From the NCBI GenBank assembly GCA_963575745.1, contig CAUYUJ010018620.1:135907-199906 (forward strand): 64,000 bases of DNA. The letters run 5' to 3'. Origin of the DNA: Prorocentrum cordatum (Eukaryota; Sar; Dinophyceae; Prorocentrales; Prorocentraceae). The translations under genes and the position numbers were made by a program. This document shows positions 39,008 to 49,254 of this stretch, one piece after another (position 1 is the stretch's first letter; the number at the start of each line of letters is the position of its first letter). Under the pieces are notes generated by a model. That model searched no databases. It saw nothing but the letters and a program-made list of their open reading frames with translations, and was not told the DNA's origin.

Positions 39008-39370
39008 CCTCTTTGGCTTTCGCAGCGTCCAAGACGGCCCAAAAGGCCCCCAAGATTGCCCCACAGGCTCTCAAGAGGGCTCCAAGACGACCCAAGAGGG
39101 TCCCAAGACAGCCCGAACGGCCCCCAAAACCGCCCAAGAGAGCCCCAGGACGAGCCCCAGAGGGGTCCCAGCGGTGGAAAACCATATTCAAGTTCCGAGC
39201 TTTGGGCCCCAGAGGCTCCGAGGAGGCCCCAAGAGGTCCCAAGGAGGCACCCAGAGGCCCCCAAGAGGCCCCAAGAGGCCCCCAAGAGACTCCCGGGAGG
39301 CTCCCAAGAGGCCTCCAGGAGGCCCCCGGGAGGATCCCAAGAGGCTTCCAGATTGCCTCGGATATGCCTT
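39008..39370 (+). repeat. GC-rich CCAAGAGGCC repeat, copy 4
   Basis: Starts CTCTTTGGCTTTCGCAGCGT and contains TTCAAGTTCCGAGCTTTGGG, the conserved inner block of the family at 12.9-14.0 kb. Confidence 0.75.
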
Positions 39371-39384
39371 TGAGAGGCCTCTAA

Positions 39385-39535
39385 GTGTGTGTGTGTATAT
39401 ATGTGTATATATGTGTATGTATGTATGTATGTATGTATGTATGTATGTATGTATGTATGTATGTATGTATGTATGTATGTATGTATGTATGTATATATGT
39501 ATGTATATATGTATATATATATATATTTATGTATA
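39385..39535. repeat. (GTAT)n microsatellite
   Basis: Pure GTAT units at about 39414-39492 with TATATG edges. The Met/Tyr/Val/Cys frames are spurious. Confidence 0.95.
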
Positions 39536-39564
39536 TATGGAAGATCTACCTTTTGGTGATCCTG

Positions 39565-39830
39565 AATTTCACTTGAAAGCCTTTTCAAAAGGATTGATTT
39601 TGAAAGCCTTTTCAAGTGGATTCCAAGTAACATCCTTCACAGTAGGATCCCACTTAAAATCCTTTACAAAAAAAGGATTCCTATTGAAATCGTGCACACA
39701 AGGGTTCCCAGTGAAAGCCTTTACAAAAGGATTCCGATTGGAATCCTCCACAAAAGGATTCCCATTGAAATCCTTTACAAAAGAATTGTATGTGAAAGCT
39801 TTTTCAAACATATTTCTATTGAGAAGCAGG
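39565..39830. repeat. 27-bp tandem repeat
   Basis: About nine units of GAAAGCCTTTACAAAAGGAT followed by TCCCATT. The minus strand reads a nine-residue NPFVKAFNG-like repeat. Divergence between units is high. Confidence 0.8.
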
Positions 39831-40090
39831 ACAACCTGTGATTTCATTTGTTTGTTTGGTTTTTCTGGTTTGGGAAGAAGGAGAACCTGAGCTTTTATTG
39901 TTTGTATGGTTTTTATGGCTTGGGAGCTAGATGTTACCAAACCGGCCAAGCCAAATCAACGATAGTTTTCAGACCAGAAAAACAAGAAAAACACATGAAA
40001 TCATAGGTTATCCTGCTTTCCAAACCAGAACAATCTGAAAACAAACATGAACTCACATGTTTTCCTGCTTCCCAAACTAGAAAAACAATT
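39821..40090. repeat. Imperfect inverted repeat
   Basis: AGCAGGACAACCTGTGATTT on the left (39821) matches the reverse complement near 40017-39985 (AGCAGGATAACCTATGATTT), and GGTTTTTCTGGTTTGGGAAG (39859) pairs with CTTCCCAAACTAGAAAAAC near 40068-40086. This gives a roughly 270-bp hairpin. Confidence 0.6.
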
Positions 40091-40302
40091 ACCCCGTGAC
40101 GTACCCAACCCTTTCTATACATGTGGCGATTATACTCAGGACCACTCAATGTTGACTGGCATTCTGAAGGACCCGCAGTGCGGAAGAAAAGCACCCAGCA
40201 GTGATTCCAGAAGAGCGCAGCAAGAAGAGGAACGGCAAATATACAGAATGGAAACACAGGGGCGTTGAAAGAAACGCGTATGACGTACCTCCGAGTGATC
40301 CA

Positions 40303-41730
40303 CAGTTGCGCAGATCGCAAGCCCCCCAGGGGGCGGCGAGGTCCCGAGGTGATCCGCGTGGGACCCCCCTCCGCTGGGCCTCCCAGGAGCCCACGAAAGT
40401 GGCAACAGTTGCGCAGATCGCAAGCCCTCAGGGGGTGGCGATGTCCCGAGGTGATCCGGGTGGGACCCACCTCCGCTGGGCCTCCGAAGAGCCCACGAAA
40501 GTGGCGACAGTTGCGCAGATCGCAAGCCCCCCAGGGCACCGCGAGGTCCCGAGGTGATCCGCGTGGGACCCACCTCCGCTGGGTCTCCCAGGAGCCCACG
40601 AAAGTGGCGACAGTTGCGCAGATCGCAAGCCCCCCAGAAGGCAACGAAGTCCCGAGGTGATCCGCGTGGGACCCACCTCCGCTGGGTCTCCCAGGAGCCA
40701 GCGAAAGTGGCGACAGTTGCGCAGATCGCAAGCCCCCCAGGGGGCGGCGAGGTCCCGGGGGCGGCGAGGTCCCGAGGTGATCCGCGTGGGACCCACCTCC
40801 GCTGGGCCTCCCAGGAGCCCACGAAAGTGGCGACAGTTGCGCAGATCGCAAGCCCCCCAAGGGGCACCGCGGGGTCTCGAGGTGATCCGCGTGGGACCCA
40901 CCTCCGCTGGGCCTCCCAGGAGCCCACGAAAGTGGCAACAGTTGCGCAGATCGCAAGGCCCCCAGGGGGCGGCGAGGTCCCGAGGTGATCCGCGTGGGAC
41001 CCACCGCCGTGGGGCCTCCAAGGAGCCCACGAAAGTGGCAACAGTTGCGCAGATCGCAAGCCCCCCAGGGGGCGGCGAGGTCCCGAGGTGATCCGCGTGG
41101 GACCCACCTCCGCTGGGCTTCCCAGGAGCCCACGAAAGTGGCAACAGTTGCGCAGATCGCAAGCCCCCCAAGGGGCACCGCGGGGTCTCGAGGTGATCCG
41201 CGTGGGACCCACCTCCGCTGGGCCTCCCAGGAGCCAGCGAAAGTGGCGACAGTTGCGCAGATCGCAAGCCCCCCAGAAGGCAACGAAGTCCCGAGGTGAT
41301 CCGCGTGTGAGCCACCTCCGCTGGGCCTCCCAGGAACCAGCGAAAGTGGCGACAGTTGCGCAGATCGCAAGCCCCCCAGAGTGCGGCGAGGTCCCGAGGT
41401 GGTCCACGTGGGACCCACCGCCGGCGTGCCCCCCAGGAGCCCACGAAAGTGGCAACAGTTGCGCAGATCGCAAGCCCCCCAGAGAGCGGCGAGGTCCCGA
41501 GGTGGTCCGCGTGGGACCCACCGCCGCTTGGCCTCCGAGGAGCCCACGAAAGTGGCGACAGTTGCCCCCCAGGGGGCGGCGAGGTCACGAGGTGATCCGC
41601 GTGGGACCCACCTCCGCTGGGCCTCCCAGGAGCCCACGAAAGTGGCGACAGTTGCACAGATTGCAAGCCCCCCAGGGGGCGGCGAGGTCCCGAGGTGGTC
41701 CGCGTGGGACCCACCTCCGCTGGGCTTGGC
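40303..41730. repeat. 103-bp tandem satellite, about 14 units
   Basis: Units carry GATCCGCGTGGGACCCACCT, CCGCTGGGCCTCCCAGGAGC, CACGAAAGTGGC and GTTGCGCAGATCGCAAGCCC. Spacings of the GATCC word are 102-105 bp from 40351 to 41299, with one 120-bp unit (internal duplication) and two short ones near the end. Since 103 is not a multiple of three, all frames on both strands stay open for long distances; the 400-570 codon frames are artefacts. Confidence 0.92.
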
Positions 41731-42234
41731 GGCCCTAGAGCCCAGCTCCCCTGACGCGTGGGCAGTCGCGGACGACGAGCACTACGGCTACATCCAGTCC
41801 GTCAAGCATGTCATGCGCTACCACGGTGACCTTCCGTCGGATTCCAGCGATGACAGCGACGACGGCAGTTGCGGCGGCGGCAGCGCAGACGGCCGAGAGG
41901 CGCGCGCAGGGGCGGCATCCCCGAGGCCCCCGACCATGGAGGGCCCCCCGCTGGGAGCGCAGTGGGCCGCACGCGTAGCCCTGGCGGCCGACTGCCCCGA
42001 CCTGCCGCCCCTAGCTGGCCGAATGGGCTGCCGAGGCCAGGGTTGCGGCCGAGGCGGAGGGCGCCGCCTTTGCCGCCATCCGCGGCCAGGGGTTCAAGGG
42101 GTGGATACGCAACTCCATGGCAGCAGGCGCAGGGGGGCCTCCACGCCTATCGGCGAGGACCGCGCGGCTGGGCACCCGACGACGAGCTACGCGGCGCTCC
42201 AGCGCACGGCCCCGACCGAGTGAATGTCGCGGCG

Positions 42235-43260
42235 CAGGAGTGGACTTCCGAGGTCTGGCGGGCTCGGCAAGGCAGCGATCGCTCTCGCCCGCGGCGACCG
42301 CCCACCGAGGCAGAGGCACTGCCCAGGCCCTCGGCCAATCGGGTGCGCCAGGCCGCCAAGACGTTCAGGCACAGCACTGGCGTTGGCAGCGAAACCGTAA
42401 ACCCCAGAAAGGCAGCGGACCTCAGCGACGCCCTCCTGGAGGTCATCATCGACTTCGGGATGCGGTGCGAGGAGTTGGGCGGTTGGCCCGACGTCATCAC
42501 CGATTCTCTCGTGGTGATGCTTCCTAAGCCTCAGTGGGGCTTTCGGCCCATGGGCCTGCTGGGCCGGCTTCCGCGCCTCTGGAGTCGCGTCCGTCAGCCA
42601 GACGCGCGGCCGCGGGCGCGCGGCCGAAGAGGCCGTCTGGTGGCAAGCGCTCCGAGCCGAGGCCTCGCAGGCACGAGGCGAGGGAGCTGCAGCATCACTC
42701 ATCGACATGTGGAAGGCCTACGAGCTAGTCGACCTGGCGATCATCCAGGACCGCGGCATCATGGCGGGCTACCCGAGGGGGCTGCTGGGCATGGCGCTGG
42801 CCTTGTATGCTGGCGCGCGGCGCTTCATGCTCGACGGTAGCGTCTCCGACCCCTACCTGCTCGACGCGGGCCTCCTCGCTGGTTGCTCGCGCGCAGGGCG
42901 GCTCCTCAAGTGCGGCCTGCTTGTGCTGGCCGATGAGCACGCGCGCCTATGGCGGGCGCTGGAGCCTCGGGTCACCCTCGCCATCATGTTCGACGACTGC
43001 TGCGTTGGATGCCACGGCCCCATGGCATAGGTCGCGGCGTACGTCGCCCAGGCGACCAAGGCCGTGGTGGCGCAGCTCGTAGCGCTCGGCGCTCGGCTGC
43101 AAGGTGTCGGAGTCGAAGAGCGAGTTGCTTGCGAGCTTGCCAGAGCTGGCCTCACTGGTGGCCGAGCAGATGGGGGGCACCGCCTTTCCCATCGCCGACA
43201 CGGTCAAGAACCTGGGAGTGGACTACTGCCTCGACGGCCAGGCCTTCGTGGTGCTCTAAG
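42235..43260 (+). pseudogene. LINE-B reverse transcriptase
   Basis: Frame 1 gives RVRQAAKTFRHSTGVGSETV, LEVIIDFGMRCEELGGWPDV and VVMLPKPQWGFRPMGLLGRL, the conserved N-terminal RT blocks of dinoflagellate LINEs. Near 42600 the sense moves to the next frame: EEAVWWQALRAEASQARGEG, LIDMWKAYELVDLAII (first palm Asp box with KAYE) and TLAIMFDDCCVGCHG. The catalytic box is thus MFDD (42986-42997) with both Asp kept but Tyr lost. A TAG follows at 43028-43030. KSELLASLPELASLVAEQMG to NLGVDYCLDG (third frame) ends at 43260. Confidence 0.7.
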
Positions 43261-44377
43261 CGCTTGGCCAGCGACCCGCTCGTTGACCACGCGACGCTGC
43301 CCATCGTGGCGTGGGCCAAGGCGGTGCAGTTCAACTCTGGCCGCGCGGACTCGCGAGCACCCGGGAGCGCGTTCGCAGGGGCCTTGGCGAGGGAGGCTGC
43401 GGAGGGGCCTGAGGCCCCTTCATGCAGGGGCCCTGCCTCGGCTTTCGCGCTGGCATGCCATCGTCTGGGATGGGATGCTCTGCGACCAGGCTTCTTCCTC
43501 AACGACCTGAAGCAGCCCATCGACCTGAAGGCCTTTGGCGCTTCGACCCTCTCCGAGCACATCGGCGCCAGCCATGAGCGGCCGCCGTGGAGGGACGCGG
43601 GCAGGCATCCTGGCCTGGGGCACTTGGTCGTTGGAAGGGGGTGCCCTGTCCAGCATCGGGCGCACCCTGCACCGCGAGCGGATGAGCCAGCAAGCGGCTG
43701 GGCAGATGAGCTCGGCCAAGAACGCGCTGGTCGGTTGTCTCTGGCCAGTGGCGCGCCGCTTCGCAGAGGGGCGGCCGCTGGCGTCGTCGCCCCGGTGCCC
43801 TCGCGGGTGCAATGCACGCGGCGCTGTGCGGCACCTGGCGCGGCAGCGCCTTGCCACCGCGCCCGGCCGCGCGGAGTGGGGGGCCAATGGCGACGCAGAC
43901 GCGAGGAGGCCGCCCGGCGACATCCACTTCGGGACCCTCGTCGGCATGGCCAGCGCAGATGCGACGGAGGGCCCGCTGTGGTCGAGGACCCTGGCGCCCG
44001 AGCATAGGCACTCACTCCCTCTGCCCACGGAGGAGCGCCTGGCGCGCCGGGAAGGGCGCGCCGATCTTGTGGGGCAACCACTTGCTGGCGACCTCTTTGC
44101 CGACGGCAGCGCCCTGGACCCCAGCCTGGTCTCCGCGCGGGGGGGCGGGGCTGACGTCGTCAGGTGTCGCGACGAGGAGGCCCGCAGCATCTTCGGCCCG
44201 CTCCCTTGGCCATGCCCACAAGAGCCGGGGGCCGCGGAGCGCGCAGCTGCCATCGAATGGCTACAGGACTGCCCCCCGCCAGTCAGGATCTACACCGACT
44301 GCCGGCTGCTCGTGGACGGCTTCGCAGCGAGCAAGGCGCGGCGCCTCCAGTGGCATCGACCCTGCCGAGAGCAATGA
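43261..44377 (+). pseudogene. LINE-B connection and RNase H domain
   Basis: DPLVDHATLPIVAWAKAVQF, FALACHRLGWDALRPGFFLN and LKAFGASTLSEHI are post-RT blocks. In another frame come AAGQMSSAKNALVGCLWPVA and then RNase H: LFADGSALDPSLVSARGG (Asp), EPGAAERAAAIEWLQDC (Glu) and VRIYTDCRLLVDGFAASKA (Asp). The last catalytic part follows after another shift at 44378. Cellular-type RNase H in a LINE is known from several clades (for example R1/I-like and plant L1). Confidence 0.72.
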
Positions 44378-44720
44378 GTTCGCCTGTGGCAAGCGCTCGA
44401 GGACATCGGCCTCGACAACGTCGCGATCCACAAGGCGAAGGCCCACGCGACGCTGGTGGGCGCACAGGCCAAGCGCGCCACAGCCTGGCAGCGCAGGGGC
44501 AACCACAGTGCGGACGCTCGCGCCATGGAGGGCGCTGAGATGCATCCCACGGACGGCGTGGTTCGCGCGCGCAGCTTGCGCCAGGACCGCCTCGGCAGGA
44601 AGGTCTTCCGCTGGTTGGGCGTCGCCGTGCAGGAGGGCGACGCGGAGCTGACTGCCGCGGACGGCCACGGGGGGCCAGGCATGGCGGCGGCGCGGCGCGA
44701 CTGGCAGGGATGCAAGCTGC
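44378..44720 (+). pseudogene. LINE-B RNase H C-terminal part
   Basis: LWQALEDIGLDNVAIHKAKA, HATLVGAQAKRATAWQRR and GNHSADARAMEGAEMH supply the HKAKAH strand and the final GNxxAD box. With the preceding block, all four DEDD residues are present. Confidence 0.7.
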
Positions 44721-45365
44721 GCTGGAGGAGCCGCTGCAGCTGTCGCGACTGCTCGCGGAGGACGTGTGGCAGACATGGGTCATGGATCGAGGTCGGCGGC
44801 GAAACGCTTTGGGCTTGCCAGGAGTGCGCGGGTTGGGGCGAGGCGATTTCGGACTCGTGGTTTTCGGGTTCGGAAGGGGGCCTCGGGCTCGGTCGCCGCG
44901 GCCGCGGCTCTCCTCGCAGCGAGCGCGGCTCTTTTCTCCAGCCAGGCCAGCGGCTCGCAGAGAGCAGCAGTGGCAGATGACGGGGGCCAGCGCGGCGGTG
45001 GAGGGGTTGGAGCCTCGTCTGGCTGTGGCGGCGCGGCAACGGCAGCTCGCGAGCAATGGGGGGCGGCGCCTGTCGCGCAGCTGCCGCCCCCGCCTCCGCC
45101 CGCGCCTCCGCCGCGGCGGGGGCTCGATCCGCGCGACTCCCACGAGTTGCGGCGAGCAGGCAACCACCTCTTCTGCGTCAAGTGCGGCTCTTGGGCGCAG
45201 AGTGTCAGGATGTCGGGCCTGGCGAAGGCGTGCCCGATGGCGCGCAAGAGCGACAGACAGAAGGCGGTGCTCGGCCGCCTCAAGCGAGGGCTGCAGCCAG
45301 CAGGGCAGGGCAGCATCGGTGACCCTGAGCCCCTGCGCCGCTTGCGCAGGCGAGTGGACGGCTAG
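44721..45365 (+). pseudogene. LINE-B C-terminal zinc-binding region
   Basis: The frame ending at 45365 reads SHELRRAGNHLFCVKCGSWA and QSVRMSGLAKACP, then a basic helix (MARKSDRQKAVLGRLKRG). The H-x-L-x9-FCxxCG ... C pattern is the last motif of many dinoflagellate LINE proteins. The stretch 44770-45100 is Gly/Ala/Ser-rich and poorly conserved. Confidence 0.6.
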
Positions 45366-45439
45366 CCACTCTCGCCCATCGCTTGCCGCTGACCTCGGCG
45401 GTTTCTCACCGCGTGCACGGCCTCTGCTCGGTGCGCGCG

Positions 45440-46500
45440 CGTGAAGCTGCTTGCTGTCAGCAGCGGAAGCTGAACCAGGTGTGTAGGTTCGCCCGCGCAC
45501 GGGATCGGGCTCCGACACTTTTGCAGCATGGCTTTGTGCACGGTGCCGCCTTTTAGCAGCTGCGGCTGCCTTTGCAGCAAGCCTCGACGGAGGCTGACCC
45601 AGGTGCGTAGGTTCGCCTACGCGCGGGATCGGGCTCCGTCCACTGGCAACGCAACCAGTCCAGCGTGTGGCATTGAGCCGAAGGGGCACGTTGCTCTGCC
45701 GATGGGTCGTGTCTGTGCTGCACTCGCCACTTTAATTTAGCGGCGCGCTTCGTGCCCTTGCTCTGTCTTTCTGACCTCCCCCTTCCATTCAGTCTGTCGA
45801 CCTGTTTGGCGGTGCTGGTGCTGCGCAGCCAGCCCTGGAACTCCGGCCGCGGGTTCCGCCAGACGGGCGATGTAGTCGTGTTGTTATTTGCCGACCTGTT
45901 TGGCGGTGCTGGCGTCACGCAGCCAGTCCTGGAACTCGGGCCTCGGGGGCCCGCCATTCGGGAGGCGGTGTGTATTCTCCTTTGGGGCGGGAGGGGCTCG
46001 ACACGGAGGGGATCTGGGTTTGCCGGGCCGCGTTGACCGTTGCCATATCCCCCCCTGCCTAGTTGGTTTTTTTCGGACGAGGCCGCCGGCCCTGGCCAAA
46101 GGGCACCGACTCTGCCGCGCCAGGTGCGACTTCCACAGCGCGCCACCAGGTGGAAGGTCGCGGTGGGCTGAGTCGGGGCAAGGTTTTCGCAGCCCCTCAT
46201 CAGAGGTTCGTTTTTGGAGGCAGACCTAGGAGTGAAGGTTCGCCCTCGCTCGGGATCGGGCCCCGTGCCCTCCGCAATGCGACCGGTCCGTCTGTGTGGC
46301 CTGGTGCCAATTCGACGGGTTGCTCTGCTGCGGGCAGGTGCAGTCGAGCGCTTGCCTCCGTCTCGGCGTGCTTGCGCGCCTTCTGCTCAATGTAGCTTCT
46401 GGCGCGTTTCTGCGACAGTGCCCTGCCCGTCCCCGGACGTGGAGGGCGACCCGAGAGCGTAGGTCCGCCCGCGCTCTGGTTCGATCTCCGCAGGCTTGAG
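45440..46500. repeat. Dispersed short repeats, no gene
   Basis: GTAGGTTCGCCCGCGCACGG with GATCGGGCTCCG recurs at about 45484, 45606, 46228 and 46459. A 94-bp block starting GACCTGTTTGGCGGTGCTGG is duplicated (45798 and 45893). The GGTTCG words are not tRNA B boxes in a tRNA-like context. No coding frame is supported. Confidence 0.6.
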
Positions 46501-46916
46501 AAGCAACGTCGGTCAGCCGTGGCTGTATGCCTAAGGACCTAGTTGTTTCCCAGGTGCGGCGTACAGCCCAGCTGTGCACCAGGTTTCTAGACCGCGCAGC
46601 GTGGCCTCTGTAGCTGCCGAGCGTGCTGAGTCGCTTCGAATGCTTGGATCGGTCATCCGCTTGCCTCGGCTGAGGCGGTTGATTGCTTTCGGCACTCGGG
46701 CGATCTGCGCGTGTGCGCCGTGGCGCACGAGACCGAGCGTTGTCTCCGCAGGGCCAAAGGGAAACGCCTCGGTCCGAGGGGCAGTACGAGCTAGGAGCTT
46801 CTGACCCCTTCAGACGTGGGGGTCATCATCATCATCATCAGCAGCAGCAGCAGTAGCAGCATCATCAGCAGCATCATCATCAGCAGCATTATCATCACCA
46901 CCGTCATCATCCGTTT
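46501..46916. repeat. Spacer and CAT/CAG trinucleotide repeats
   Basis: Plain sequence to 46805, then mixed CATCAT/CAGCAG (46823-46915), purine-poor on this strand. Confidence 0.75.
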
Positions 46917-48299
46917 CAGCACCCCCCTTCACACGTTTCGTGGCCCCGTAGGTGCTCCACCGAAGGCCCCGGTAGAGGTGCCCGCATGCGTCCGCCACAC
47001 CCAGTACAACGCTCCGTGGCCCCATATGGAGCTCCACCGAAGGCCCTAGTGGGGGTGCCCGCATGCGTCCACCACATCCAGTACAGCGCTTCGTGGCCCC
47101 ATAGGGAGATCCACCGACGGCCTCGGTGGGGGTGCCCGCATGCGCCTGCCACACCCAGTACAGCGCTTCGTGGCCCCATGGCGAGTTCCACCGAAGGCCC
47201 CAGTGGCGGTGCCCGCATGCGTCCGCCACCTCCAGTACAGCGCTCCGTGGCCCCATAGGGAGCTCCACCGAAGGCCCCGGTGGGGGTGCCAAGGCCCCAG
47301 TGGGGGTACCCGCATGCGTCCACCACACCAGTACAGCGCTTCGTGGCCCCATAGTGAGCTCCACCGAAGGCCCCAGTCACACCCAGTACAGCGTTTCGTG
47401 GCCCCACAGGGAGATCCACCGAAGGCCTCAGTGGCGTTGCCCGCATGCGTCCGCCACACCCAGTACAGCGCTCCGTGGCCCCATGAGGGGCTCGACCGAA
47501 GACCCGACCGGTGGTACCCGCACCCGCCCGCCACACCCAGTACAGTCTCTCGTGGCCCCATAGGGAGCTCCGCCGAAGGCCCCAGTGGGGGTGCCCGCAT
47601 GCGTCCGCCACACCAGTACAGCGCTTCGTTGCCCCATAGTGAGCTCCACCGAAGGCCCCAGTCACACCCAGTACAGCGTTTCGTGGCCCCACAGGGAGAT
47701 CCACCGAAGGCCTCAGTGGCGTTGCCCGCATGCGTCCGCCACACCCAGTACAGCGCTCCGTGGCCCCATAAGGGGGCTCGACCGAAGACCCGACCGGTGG
47801 TACCCGCACCCGCCCGCCACACCCAGTACAGTCTCTCGTGGCCCCATAGGGAGCTCCGCAGAAGGCTCCAGTGGGGGTGCCCGCATGCGTCCGCCACACC
47901 AGTACAGCGCTTCGTGGCCCCATAGGGAGCTCCACCTGAGGTCTCAGTGGCGCAGGCGGCACGTTTCTCCCCGAGCCAGTACGGCGCTTCGTGGCCCCAT
48001 ATGGAGCTCCACCGAAGGTCTCAGTTGCGCAGCCCGCATGCGTCTCCCCCACCGACTACAGCGCTTCGCGGCCCCATAGGGAGCTCCGACGAACGTCCCA
48101 GTGGCGCAGTCCGCATGCGTCTGCCCACCCAGTACAGCGCTTTCGTGGCCCCATAGGGAGTTCCAGTGGCGCACTCCGCATGCGTCTCCCCCACCCAATA
48201 CAGCGCATCGTGGCCCTACAAGGGAGCTTCACCGAAGACGATACCTACAACTGCGGTATTCACAACTGCATATGGTTGGGTCCTTCGCCAGGCCAATTC
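46917..48299 (+). repeat. Foldback left arm: 77-bp satellite
   Basis: About 17 units of CGTGGCCCCATAGGGAGCTC, CACCGAAGGCCCCAGTGG, CGCATGCGTCCGCCACACCC and AGTACAGCGCT. GTGG starts at 47016, 47093, 47170 and 47247 give a 77-bp period. Two units are fused or partial (47280-47400, 47640). Long minus frames (46916-48052) are artefacts. Confidence 0.88.
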
Positions 48300-48711
48300 A
48301 AATTCACCCGCTGATTACTTTTGCAACTCAGACCATGCTTCATGCCCCCGTCACCACCGACAAAACAACACAGGAAACGTTCGGCGGCCAAATCATCGAA
48401 CACCCACAGGACATTGATGATGTTGTGGTTTCCGCATTTCAGTTTTATGCGTTTCCGAGGTTTGCGCAGGGATTCCAGGAAGGTCGTGAGATGCAGAAGG
48501 CACTTCAACAAGTGTGATTATATGCGTTCGCCTGTCGAGCACAGCTAGAACTTGAGCGCGCGCGAGGCGCGCGCGATGGTTCTAGTGTATGTATGTATGT
48601 ATGTATGTATGTATGTATGTATGTATGTATGTATGTATGTATGTATGTATGTATGTATGTATGTATGTATGTATGTATGTATATGTGTATACGTATGCAT
48701 GTATACACACA

Positions 48712-48747
<36 letters not shown>

Positions 48748-49254
48748 TGTATGTATGTATGTATGTATGTATGTATGTATGTATGTATGTATGTATGTAT
48801 GTATGTATGTATGTATGTATGTGTACATATATGTATATATATATATACATATATATGTATATGTGTGTGTATTAGCCCACCAAAACTAGTGGGATTTCGG
48901 CCAGCGTTCGAGCCCCGACTTCGCAGGTCGCTGCTGGCGCTCGGTTTCGAGGCAGGCCTCGTGCAGCGGGGATCTCCTGCGCGGCACTGCGACAGGACCC
49001 CAGATATCCACTGCATCTGCAACCGCCTCCGTCTGTCTCACCATCGTCATTCTCGCTCCTTCTCTCGTCTTGCGTGCGGCACGCTCGCTCATCCTTGAGG
49101 CCCCCGTTCAGCACGCGTGCTTGCCTCTTGCAGGTCGGCTCGTGTGGTGCTCCCGGCTTGCCGCTTGCCTGGCGAACTTGATTCGCACAGCGGTCGAGGC
49201 CGAGTCGAGTGAAGCGCTTTGTGGTCGCGTTCCTTCTTGCTCCCTCCCCCCCAA
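48300..49254 (+). other. Foldback centre with (GTAT)n and a short open frame
   Basis: A frame ending TGA at 48517 has normal composition: HAPVTTDKTTQETFGGQIIE, HPQDIDDVVVSAFQFYAFPR and FAQGFQEGREMQKALQQV. It looks like an exon, but no family is recognised. Two GTAT arrays (48586-48680 and 48717-48820) follow, then about 350 bp of ordinary sequence. Confidence 0.5.

Larger units (their letters stand above)
41735..45365 (+). mobile_element. LINE-B, non-LTR retrotransposon with RNase H, decayed
   Basis: Plus-strand blocks: N-terminal acidic/Gly-rich part (41740-42230), RT (42235-43260), thumb/connection (43261-43620), RNase H (43640-44560) and a Cys-rich C-terminus ending TAG 45365. No endonuclease is seen, so the copy is 5' truncated at the 103-bp satellite or begins there. 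At least six frameshifts are present. Confidence 0.7.

Noticed and set aside
39934-41714. Very long minus-strand open frames (400-570 codons) over the 103-bp satellite
   Set aside because: All frames on both strands are open because a 103-bp unit cycles through three phases without stops; translations are the same peptide repeated in rotation.
45484-46484. tRNA or tRNA-derived SINE (GGTTCG words)
   Set aside because: No cloverleaf, no A box at the proper distance, and the GGTTCG words lie in a different repeat.
48505-49098. Met/Tyr/Val/Cys and Ile/His/Thr repeat proteins
   Set aside because: Translations of the GTAT microsatellite.
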